This document shows positions 7,769 to 14,980 of a stretch of 64,000 nucleotides of DNA, piece after piece; position 1 is the first letter of the stretch, and every line of letters begins with the position of its first letter. Location of the stretch: positions 1-64,000 of the forward strand of contig DAOSVM010000012.1 of assembly GCA_035379625.1 (NCBI GenBank). Reading direction: 5' to 3'. The DNA comes from DAOSCP01 sp035379625. Its GTDB lineage: Bacteria; Bacteroidota; Ignavibacteria; Ignavibacteriales; DAOSCP01. The notes under the pieces are model-generated. The model saw only the letters and a program-made list of their open reading frames with translations. It did no database searches and was not told the origin of the DNA. Position numbers and translations under genes: made by a program.

Positions 7769-10153
7769 ATGAAAAAATCTTTTTTTCTGTTTTTATTAAT
7801 TTTATCAATTGTATCACTTGTCTATTCTCAACAGACTTATCCTAAAAAGGAAATGCGTGGCGTTTGGGTAGCTACTGTTTCTAATATCGATTGGCCAATT
7901 ACAGTAGGTAGTTCTACTACGTCCATCAATAAACAAAAGGAAGAATTGGAAAATATTTTTATTTACCATAAAAATTTAGGTATGAATACTATATTTTTCC
8001 AAGTCAGAACAACAGGGGATGCATTCTATAAAAGTCAGTATGAACCATGGTCAGCATATCTAACAGGTACTCAAGGTTTGGCGCCATCGGATCCAAATTA
8101 TGATCCTCTTCAATATGCAATAGAATTAGGTAAAAAGTATGGTATTCAAGTGCATGCTTGGATTAATCCTTATAGATTATTTCTTACAACTGGTAATGTA
8201 TCATCTGTTGCAAGTAATCATTTAATTAAAACTAAGCCTGAATGGGTCTTAAAATGCGATAAAACAGAATATAGATTTTTAAATCCTGGTATTCCTGCTG
8301 TTCGTGAATATGTTACTAAAATTGTTATGGATATTGTTAGGAGATACGATGTTGATGGAATTCATTTTGATGATTATTTCTATCCTTATACTGATTATGG
8401 AACTTTTAATGATGACGATACTTATAATACATATAAAGTTGGTAATTTAGGCAAAACCGAGTGGCGTAAAAATAATGTCAATTTACTATTAAAAATGATA
8501 AACGATAGTATAAAAGCTGTTAAACCTCATATCATATGGGGAATTAGCCCTGCAGGAAATCCATCTGTTAATGGTACAATATATTGTGATCCTGATGCTT
8601 GGCTTGCCGGGAAATATTATAATACATCGGGACAATTAGTTACAGGACAGCCATATATAGATTATATTTTACCACAATTATATTGGGCTGATTATAAAAT
8701 AAGCGGTACAAGTATTTTACCATATTGGGCAGGCACTTCGCAAGTTCTTTTATACGGTAGTTATTGGGGACCATTACCTTTAGGTAATCGCGATCTTTAT
8801 ACTGGTCATGGAACTTACAATGTTCCAACAAATATAGGTTCTCAAATCAGAATTAATAGAGCTAATCCTAATGTAAAAGGTGGGGTACATTTTAGTTCTA
8901 AAACATTGACAGGAAATTTATCAGGGTGTTCAGATACAATCAAGAAATATCAACCATTTTTAAGCATTGTTCCACCAATGGTATGGAAAGATAATTCAAG
9001 CCCTAACGCTCCCTTAAATTTTAAATGGGATAATATTCCTGGTACTAGTGTAGCAGGGCTAGTATGGAATAAACCGTCAGGAGAAGATACTAAATATTAT
9101 GTTGTATATGCTTTTAATACAACTTCGCCATCTCAAAGCGATATCAATAATCCAGCAAATATTTTGGATATAACAGGTAATCAATTTTATCAAGTTAAAA
9201 ATCAACTAGGTGATAAAAAATATTTATTTGTTACAGCACTTGATAGATACAATAATGAAAGTGGTTTATCTCAATATGTATCACCTTCTGCACCAAATTC
9301 ACCTGTTCTTGTTGAACCGCTCAACAACTTTGCTTTTGGAAGAGATACAGTTCTATTAAAATGGCGAAAGGCACAAAATGCAACCGGTTACTCTCTCAAA
9401 GTTGCTACATCGCAGGATTTAACTTCCGGTATTGTTGCTAATGATATTTCTCTTAACGATACAATTTATAAACTTACTAATATCAATGGACAAACAAAAT
9501 ATTATTGGGCAGTAAAATCGAAAGGTGCAGTTGTAAATTCTGACTACTCAAATATTTATAATTTTACTACAGCTTTTCCACAAATTGTAACAAATTTAGT
9601 TCCTAAACACGCAACAACTAGTGTAACTTATACAAATGTAAAATTAGCTTGGTCAAATGTAAATACTGCAACTAAATATCGTTTACAATTGGCAACTTCA
9701 AATCCGCCGCAGACTTCGACAATGGTCAAAGATACTACAATTACAGACACAACTATAGTAATTCCGCAATTATTGGCAAATAAAGCATATTTCTTCAGAG
9801 TTAAAGCTATCAATCAGTATGGAGAAGCGAGTTGGTCTACAATAAACGGTTTCCAAACAGCACCACTATCAAACGAAATTGCTAACAATTTAAGTTTTAT
9901 ATTATTACAAAACTATCCAAATCCGTTTAATCCTGTTACAAATATAACATATACAATTCCTATAACTGCAAATGTAAAATTAACAATTTATAATAGTTTA
10001 GGTCAAGTGGTAAAAGAATTGATTAACGAATATCAAAATGCTGGCGAGTATTCTATTGTATTTGATGGTTCAGAGTTACCATCTGGAACATATTTTTATC
10101 GATTAACTGCTGGCAATTTTGCAAAAACAAACAAAATGTTATTAATTAAATAA
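7769..10153 (+). CDS. Secreted GHL10-type glycoside hydrolase-like protein with FN3 domains and T9SS sorting tail
   Basis: This 794-residue protein has a signal peptide (residues 1-20, ending VYSQ). A GHL10/DUF187 TIM-barrel domain covers about 26-400: RGVWVATVSNIDWP, MNTIFFQVRTTGD, VHAWINPYRLF and VDGIHFDDYFYP. Three fibronectin type III-like modules follow (about 410-505, 510-610 and 615-710). The last 80 residues are a type IX secretion type A sorting domain (LLQNYPNPFNPVTNITYTIP, SSGTYFYRL-like end, KMLLIK). It should be exported by the Sec route, then across the outer membrane, and the tail cleaved. The barrel family acts on glycans or peptidoglycan-like substrates; the target is unknown. 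A G-rich ribosome site (GTGGGGGAC) precedes the ATG. Confidence 0.93.
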   Translation: MKKSFFLFLLILSIVSLVYSQQTYPKKEMRGVWVATVSNIDWPITVGSSTTSINKQKEELENIFIYHKNLGMNTIFFQVRTTGDAFYKSQYEPWSAYLTGTQGLAPSDPNYDPLQYAIELGKKYGIQVHAWINPYRLFLTTGNVSSVASNHLIKTKPEWVLKCDKTEYRFLNPGIPAVREYVTKIVMDIVRRYDVDGIHFDDYFYPYTDYGTFNDDDTYNTYKVGNLGKTEWRKNNVNLLLKMINDSIKAVKPHIIWGISPAGNPSVNGTIYCDPDAWLAGKYYNTSGQLVTGQPYIDYILPQLYWADYKISGTSILPYWAGTSQVLLYGSYWGPLPLGNRDLYTGHGTYNVPTNIGSQIRINRANPNVKGGVHFSSKTLTGNLSGCSDTIKKYQPFLSIVPPMVWKDNSSPNAPLNFKWDNIPGTSVAGLVWNKPSGEDTKYYVVYAFNTTSPSQSDINNPANILDITGNQFYQVKNQLGDKKYLFVTALDRYNNESGLSQYVSPSAPNSPVLVEPLNNFAFGRDTVLLKWRKAQNATGYSLKVATSQDLTSGIVANDISLNDTIYKLTNINGQTKYYWAVKSKGAVVNSDYSNIYNFTTAFPQIVTNLVPKHATTSVTYTNVKLAWSNVNTATKYRLQLATSNPPQTSTMVKDTTITDTTIVIPQLLANKAYFFRVKAINQYGEASWSTINGFQTAPLSNEIANNLSFILLQNYPNPFNPVTNITYTIPITANVKLTIYNSLGQVVKELINEYQNAGEYSIVFDGSELPSGTYFYRLTAGNFAKTNKMLLIK

Positions 10154-10178
10154 AAAAACTAATAATTTCAATCTTTTT

Positions 10179-10226
10179 AAGCTGCCTCGAAATTCATAAC
10201 AAAAGTTTATGGGGCAGCTTTTTTTT
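10179..10226 (+). terminator. Intrinsic terminator of the GHL10/T9SS gene
   Basis: The arms AAGCTGCC (10179-10186) and GGCAGCTT (10213-10220) are followed by a continuing T run to 10226. The loop is 26 nt, longer than usual. It lies 25 bp after the stop codon and ends 9 bp before the left end of the repeat element. Confidence 0.75.
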
Positions 10227-10234
10227 ATTATTTA

Positions 10235-10869
10235 GCTCAGACAGTGTAAGCTTAAGCCCCTTGCAGCTTGTAGAAAGCTGCAAGGGGCAGCGGGCCGTTC
10301 CGGCCCGCTAAAAATCTTTTCTTCGACACCTTACAAAGTGTAGTGCTTTTGGGCTTTAATTAGTATTCAATTCTTTCCTAAACGTGGTACCAGTCTGCAG
10401 AGCAAACGTAGCTTTTAATAAAAAATTATTTTCTTAGCAAAACTTCAATATAGTTTTACGAATATTTACAATTGATACGACTTTTTTTATAATATATTTA
10501 CATTTACAATTATATCGTAAAAAAAATATATTGTATTTACAAACATATTATTGAAAATTACTATTATATCGTATATGCAATTATATTGTAAATACAAATA
10601 TGTATTTTAAATTGCTAATGTATTGTAATTACAATTTTATCGTATGTCCTATTATATAGTAATAACGATATTAATTTTGCTCACTTTTTAGTTAAGCTAA
10701 TTTTTCATAGAAAAATATTCAAACAACATTTAGTTATTTAGCTAAATGTAAAAATATAAAGATATTGATATAAAATTATTGTTAGATTGTTTGTAAAATC
10801 ATTTTTGGGGGCGTTAGCCTGCCCGTGCGCCTTCGTGGCGCACGGGCTTTAAGCTTACACCGTCTGAGC
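10235..10869. mobile_element. Non-coding MITE-like element, copy 1 (635 bp)
   Basis: The stretch between the T9SS gene and the symporter gene has no credible ORF but has clear boundaries. It starts GCTCAGACAGTGTAAGC and ends with the inverted match GCTTACACCGTCTGAGC. Next to the left end are two perfect hairpins: a 14 bp stem (10256-10288) and an 8 bp stem (10289-10309). Near the right end is a 10-11 bp GC stem with loop (10821-10847). The interior is AT-rich with an iterated dyad motif (10509-10667) and a 119 bp block (10642-10760) shared with copy 2. No target-site duplication was found. A MITE or other trans-mobilised element is the best reading; a structured regulatory RNA is possible. 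Confidence 0.75.
10509..10667. repeat. Array of 16-17 bp dyad iterons in element copy 1
   Basis: Units related to ATTATATYGTAWNTACA begin at 10509, 10526, 10563, 10580, 10618, 10634 and 10651. They are paired head to tail at 16-17 bp, and the pairs are spaced 54-55 bp apart with about 21 bp of less similar sequence between. Each unit contains or nearly contains the dyad TTACAAT-N3-ATTGTAA. The regular spacing suggests cooperative binding sites for a dimeric protein, but no binder is identified. Confidence 0.7.
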
Positions 10870-10948
10870 CAATAATTAGAAAATATATTTTTTTTATAGT
10901 TCTATTAATTATAGCGCCTTAAATTATATAATTTATTCTTTTAACGAA

Positions 10949-10978
10949 TTGCTTTTAATCAGAATTTTTTTATATTAA
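10949..10978 (+). promoter_or_regulatory. Possible Bacteroidota-type promoter of the symporter gene
   Basis: A TTG (10949-10951) is followed after 19 bp by TATATTAA (10971-10978), close to the Bacteroidota -33/-7 pattern (TTG, then TAnnTTTG after 19-21 bp). The gene starts 33 bp further on. In such AT-rich sequence chance matches are common, so the call is weak. Confidence 0.35.
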
Positions 10979-11011
10979 TTGCGATGAAAATACTAATCAA
11001 TTGGAGTTATT

Positions 11012-12367
11012 ATGAATAATCTTATCTATAATATTGATAATTTTTTAACTATTGCAGGAGATTTTCTCTGGGGCTATCCACTGATAATTCTTTTAATGGG
11101 AACTCATATATTCTTAACGATTAGACTTAAATTTATACAAAAATATACATTCAAAGGAATTAAATTATCTGTTGCTAAAGATAGCGAAGGAAAAGGAGAT
11201 GTTACACCTTTTGGTGCGATAACAACTGCTCTGGCATCTACTATTGGAACGGGAAACATTGTAGGAGTTGCAACTGCAGTAGCTTCTGGCGGGCCAGGCG
11301 CTGTATTGTGGATGTGGCTTACAGGTGTTTTTGGGATTGCAACAAAATATGCCGAAGCCTTGCTTGCAGTAAAATACCGTGTTGTAAACGAGAAAGGGGA
11401 GTTTTCTGGTGGCCCGATGTATGTTTGTGAATTAGGTTTAAAAAGTAAATTACTTGGAGTTTTATTTGCTTCATTTGCTGCTTTTAGTGCTTTAGGAAGT
11501 GGAAATATGACACAAGCCAATTCTCTATCTTTGATGCTTTATCATAACTTAAATGTTTCCCCTTGGATAACTGGAATAATTATTGCCATTTTGACAGCTT
11601 TGGTTATTATAGGTGGAATTAAAAGTATTGCAAAATTTTCTGAAATCTTAGTTCCATTTATGGCAGCATTTTATGTCTTAGGATGTTTAATTATTTTGAT
11701 GATAAATTCTGATATGTTATTAAAAACAATAGAGTTAATATTAACAAGTGCATTTTCCGGTCATGCAATCGTTGGTGGATTTATTGGTGCAACAGTAAAA
11801 GATGCAATGAGATATGGTATTGCTAGAGGGTTATTTTCAAATGAATCAGGACAAGGGAGCGCACCAATTCTTGCAGCTGCTGCAAAAACAAAAAATCCTG
11901 TCAGACAAGCTCTTGTTTCTTCAACAGGTACTTTTTGGGATACAGTAGTAATTTGTGCTATTACTGGATTAGTTATAGTTAGTTCAATGGAATGGATTAA
12001 AGGGTATTCAGGTGGCCAGCTTACAAGTATAACTTTTGAAAAAATCCCATTATTAGGGCCAATAATATTAACAGTTGGGTTAATCACCTTTGCATTTTCA
12101 ACTATTATTGGGTGGGAATATTATGGCGAAAAATCATTCGAATATTTATTTGGTGTTAAATATGCAATTATCTATCGTGTAATTTGGGTAATTGCTGTCT
12201 TTATAGGTTCCGTTGTACCATTAAATTTTGTTTGGAAACTTTCTGATGTAACTAATGCTTTAATGGCTTTACCTAATTTAATTTCATTAATATTATTACA
12301 CAATGTAATCTATGAAACCACAAATAAATATTTATGGTCGGGGAATATTGAACAGGTAGGTAATTAA
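11012..12367 (+). CDS. Alanine/glycine:cation symporter family protein (AGCS)
   Basis: A 451-residue inner-membrane symporter that couples uptake of alanine, glycine or a similar amino acid to sodium or protons. About ten hydrophobic segments are visible. The AGCS signature is strong: FGAITTALASTIGTGNIVGV (about 69-88), GGPGAVLWMWLTG, GGPMYV, IARGLFSNESGQGSAPI (about 270-286) and the C-terminal TIIGWEYYGEK. Length matches the family. It stands downstream of the non-coding repeat element and has its own candidate promoter. The amino-acid specificity is inferred only from the family. Confidence 0.94.
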   Translation: MNNLIYNIDNFLTIAGDFLWGYPLIILLMGTHIFLTIRLKFIQKYTFKGIKLSVAKDSEGKGDVTPFGAITTALASTIGTGNIVGVATAVASGGPGAVLWMWLTGVFGIATKYAEALLAVKYRVVNEKGEFSGGPMYVCELGLKSKLLGVLFASFAAFSALGSGNMTQANSLSLMLYHNLNVSPWITGIIIAILTALVIIGGIKSIAKFSEILVPFMAAFYVLGCLIILMINSDMLLKTIELILTSAFSGHAIVGGFIGATVKDAMRYGIARGLFSNESGQGSAPILAAAAKTKNPVRQALVSSTGTFWDTVVICAITGLVIVSSMEWIKGYSGGQLTSITFEKIPLLGPIILTVGLITFAFSTIIGWEYYGEKSFEYLFGVKYAIIYRVIWVIAVFIGSVVPLNFVWKLSDVTNALMALPNLISLILLHNVIYETTNKYLWSGNIEQVGN

Positions 12368-12395
12368 AATATATTCAATTTATAAAAAATATGTA

Positions 12396-12424
12396 TTGAC
12401 AATATATTATTTTTGTAGTAATTT
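12396..12424 (+). promoter_or_regulatory. Candidate promoter of the iron alcohol dehydrogenase gene
   Basis: TTGACA (12396-12401) is separated by exactly 17 bp from TAATTT (12419-12424), a good sigma-70-like pair. A Bacteroidota-type -7 box TATTTTTG (12408-12415) also lies here but has no TTG at the right distance. An AGAGG ribosome site (12438-12442) precedes the GTG start at 12449. Confidence 0.45.
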
Positions 12425-12448
12425 CAATAACAAATTTAGAGGTTTAAA

Positions 12449-13606
12449 GTGATAAATTTTAATTTCTATGCACCAACCAAAATTCTTTTTGGAAAAGATA
12501 AAATAACAGAATTACCAGTTGAATTAAGTAAATGGGGTAAAAGAGTACTTTTAGTTTATGGTGGTAATTCTATTAAGGTTAATGGTATATACCAAATTGT
12601 TCATAAAATTTTATCAGATAATACAGAATTATTTATTGAGCTACCTGGAGTACAACCAAATCCAAGAATATCAAAAGTAAGAGAAGGTATTAAGCTGATA
12701 AGAGAAAATGATTTGGATTTTATATTAGCAGTTGGTGGCGGAAGCGTTATAGATTGTTCTAAGGCCATTGCCGCTGGTGTTAATTATGATGGGGATCCTT
12801 GGGACATTGTAATGTATAAAGCTCGTACTGTTAATCCTACTCCTATTGGTGTAGTACTTACATTTTCAGCAACAGGTTCAGAAATGAATGGTGGATCTGT
12901 TATTACAAATGAAGAACTAAAAATGAAGCGCCCTTTTGGTGATGAACAATTAAAACCCAAATTTTCAATTCTTGATCCAACTTATACATATACTTTATCT
13001 AAATATCAAACAGCTTGTGGTATAGCTGATATGTTTAGTCATCTTTTGGAGACTTATTTTTCTGCTGTTATCGGTGCTTCTGTACAAGATAGAATTGCTG
13101 AAGGATTGATGAAAAACGTTATTCATTATGCTAAAATAGTATTAGATGAACCTGAAAATTATATTGCACGAGCAAATTTAATGTGGACAAGTTCTTTGGC
13201 AATCAATGGATTAACTGGAGCTGGTAAAATTGGTGATTGGGCAACTCATATGATTGAGCATGAAATTAGTGCTATTAATGATATGGCTCATGGTGCCGGA
13301 TTAGCTTTAATTTTCCCTTATTGGATGCAATATGTTCTTTCAGATGAAACGCTTTGGAAATTTGTCGAATATGCAAATAATGTTTGGGATATCCAAGGTT
13401 GTGATTTTGATACAGCGCAACAAGCAATAAAACAAACTCGTGAATTTTTTAATTTTCTTGGCCTCCCTTCTCATTTAAAAGAAGTTGGAATTTCACCTGA
13501 TATGTTTGATGAAATGGCCGAAAAAGCCGTTATCTTTGGACCAATTGGCAATATAAAAAAATTAGAAAGAGAAGATATAATTAATATTTTAAAACTAGCT
13601 TATTAG
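12449..13606 (+). CDS. Iron-containing alcohol dehydrogenase (butanol dehydrogenase-like)
   Basis: This 385-residue NAD(P)-dependent enzyme belongs to the group III iron-containing dehydrogenases, in the YqhD/BdhA branch that reduces aldehydes. Family features are FYAPTKILFGKDKI at the start, the dinucleotide-binding LAVGGGSVIDCSKAIA (about 91-106), GVVLTFSATGSEMNGGSV and the metal ligands around FSHLLETYF (His) and EHEISAINDMAHGAGLALI (two His). It starts with GTG, with AGAGG 6 bp upstream. The direction and substrate (medium-chain alcohol or aldehyde) are inferred from the family. Confidence 0.92.
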   Translation: MINFNFYAPTKILFGKDKITELPVELSKWGKRVLLVYGGNSIKVNGIYQIVHKILSDNTELFIELPGVQPNPRISKVREGIKLIRENDLDFILAVGGGSVIDCSKAIAAGVNYDGDPWDIVMYKARTVNPTPIGVVLTFSATGSEMNGGSVITNEELKMKRPFGDEQLKPKFSILDPTYTYTLSKYQTACGIADMFSHLLETYFSAVIGASVQDRIAEGLMKNVIHYAKIVLDEPENYIARANLMWTSSLAINGLTGAGKIGDWATHMIEHEISAINDMAHGAGLALIFPYWMQYVLSDETLWKFVEYANNVWDIQGCDFDTAQQAIKQTREFFNFLGLPSHLKEVGISPDMFDEMAEKAVIFGPIGNIKKLEREDIINILKLAY

Positions 13607-13613
13607 GAATAAC

Positions 13614-14370
13614 ATGTTAAAAAAAAACCTTTTTTTTTATATCGTATTTACAATAATTTTGTGTGTTCAATATAATTATGCGCAAAATTATAGCAATTTA
13701 TTAAGAACAAATAATAAAGCTTTTAAAAAAACTGCTAAAATTAAATACACCCCGCTTAATTATATTTCCTTTACAAAGCAAATGTTTGGAGATAATTCTT
13801 TAACAGGAGTAACTGATGTTGAATTTGTTGGTTCTAATTGTTATGTCTTAACGAATGGGAGTGCTAGTAGTAAAAATAAAATTTACAAATTTAAACCCAA
13901 ATTATGCATTAGGAAATACAAAAGGGGGTGAAGCATTATCTATTTTAGAGAATAAGCCTTCCAACCAGTGCCGTTTTCATCGAAATTCCTAATGCAAAGC
14001 ATTTGAATTTTAATGTGATTATAGTAGACTGTGGATGATTTTGTAAAACATACATCATTCGCATTCCGCTCTATGAGGCGACCGCCTTCTCTACTAATTC
14101 ATACTTAAAGGTATTTCCATTTTTTCTTATTCCTTTTTTCTCCATAATTTATTGATCTCGTTTAACTTATCAAGATATTTATCCATCTATTGAATAATTT
14201 GGGTTTATAATTCAAATGGTCAGTTAGTTAATACTTTATTCTATGGCGTCCTAGAGCAGGGATATCATAAAATTAAGTTTAATGCTCTTAATATGAGTTC
14301 AGGAATTTATTTTTATACGCTAACTAGTTCAAAATACAAGTTAACAAAGAAAATGTTATTATTAAAGTAA
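13614..14370 (+). pseudogene. Decayed gene for a secreted T9SS cargo protein
   Basis: The left piece (13614-13931) encodes a signal peptide (IVFTIILCVQYNYAQ) and the start of a secreted domain (LTGVTDVEFVGSNCYVLTNG). Near 13892 an extra base shifts the frame; the other frame continues as NPNYALGNTKGGEALSIL before stopping at 13990. The right piece (14194-14370), open in one frame, is the end of a T9SS type A sorting tail: VYNSNGQLVNTLF, then SSGIYFYTLTSS and KKMLLLK, followed by a terminator. The middle of the protein is missing and replaced by about 230 bp of different, GC-richer sequence. I read it as one cargo gene destroyed by frameshift, deletion and insertion. Confidence 0.75.
13960..14190 (-). 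other. Debris inside the decayed cargo gene, possibly the remains of an IS3-type orfA
   Basis: This stretch separates the two ends of the decayed T9SS gene and is visibly richer in GC. On the minus strand a 24-codon frame (14145 to 14071) reads RKNGNTFKYELVEKAV after a basic start, which recalls the first residues of IS3-family OrfA helix-turn-helix proteins. The following codons keep SGMR-like residues after a stop. A 10 bp inverted repeat (GCATTAGGAA, 13906-13915, and its complement, 13986-13995) lies at one side. The match is short, so this is a tentative reading. Confidence 0.3.
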
Positions 14371-14379
14371 AATTTAAGG

Positions 14380-14405
14380 CTGCCAGTGATGGCAGTTTTT
14401 TTTTT
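14380..14405 (+). terminator. Intrinsic terminator after the decayed cargo gene
   Basis: The stem CTGCC/GGCAG (14380-14384 and 14391-14395) with loop AGTGAT is followed by ten T. It starts 10 bp after the surviving stop codon. Confidence 0.8.
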
Positions 14406-14408
14406 ATT

Positions 14409-14460
14409 GGGCTCGGGCAGTATAAGCATATACTCACGTGCGGCATTGAAGCCGCACGTG
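14409..14460 (+). mobile_element. Solo, diverged end of the non-coding repeat element family
   Basis: GCTCGGGCAGTATAAGC (14411-14427) matches the 17 bp element terminus GCTCAGACGGTGTAAGC at 13 positions, and all four differences are A/G transitions. As in the full copies, a GC-rich perfect hairpin follows (CACGTGCGGC, loop ATTGAA, 14435-14460). No iterons, conserved block or opposite end were found up to the next gene at 14612, so this looks like a relic end. The rest of 14461-14611 is AT-rich with nothing recognisable. Confidence 0.55.
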
Positions 14461-14611
14461 AAAAAAATTTTGAGTAAGGTATATAAATACTAATTTGAAT
14501 ATTCTCAGGCTAAAAACTAATTTTTATTATTTATTTTATGAATATATTGGAAATTCATATAAAATTTAATAATTTAAATGATAAATTAAATAATATAGTA
14601 TTAAATATAAT

Positions 14612-14980
14612 ATGGGAATTAAAGACACTAAACGCTTTCTAATATTTATTGGAATTATAAGTTTTATTGTTATCAATCTCTATATATCATTTTTTGAATA
14701 TAATGTTAATCATATTTATCAAATTTCTATTATACCGTTTTTAATAATAATATTTTTTGTTTTTCTTTTTAGCAACAAAAAATTTGTCAATGCATATATA
14801 AATTATATTTTTCAAAATAAGAATTATTTGCAAAGATATTTTAATCCATATAGTAATGCATATATTATACTTTCTCCAGATAAAAAAGTAATTTCATATA
14901 ACGATAAATTTACTCACGTTTTAGAAAAATTATCAAACGGTGTTTATTATAAACTTACTCACCTAAATGATTTAAATTAA
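14612..14980 (+). pseudogene. N-terminal piece of the PAS-rich sensor, separated by a frameshift
   Basis: This 122-residue frame has two transmembrane segments (about 9-28 and 38-54) and then the first half of a PAS domain (NAYIILSPDKKVISYNDKF). It ends at TAA 14978-14980. The second half of the same PAS domain is found in the next frame, which is open from 14971 (FKLNLDEELLSQ) and runs on into the 15019-18630 frame. One missing base in the T/A run near 14971 explains the break. So this is the membrane anchor of the following sensor, split either by a real mutation or by a sequencing error. Confidence 0.85.

Noticed and set aside
10509..10667. Iteron array as a CRISPR array
   Set aside because: Units are 16-17 bp, degenerate and arranged in pairs with about 21 bp gaps; there are no identical repeats of CRISPR length and no cas genes.
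10810..10850. GCGTTAGCC near a GC hairpin, like an integron attC site
   Set aside because: The core GTTAGCC does not fit GTTRRRY, no integrase or cassette ORF is present, and the paired inner boxes of attC are missing. The inverted ends explain the region better.
13906..13995. 10 bp inverted repeat GCATTAGGAA as the ends of an insertion
   Set aside because: The arms are only 70 bp apart and lie on one side of the debris, and the left arm belongs to the old coding sequence. It may be chance.
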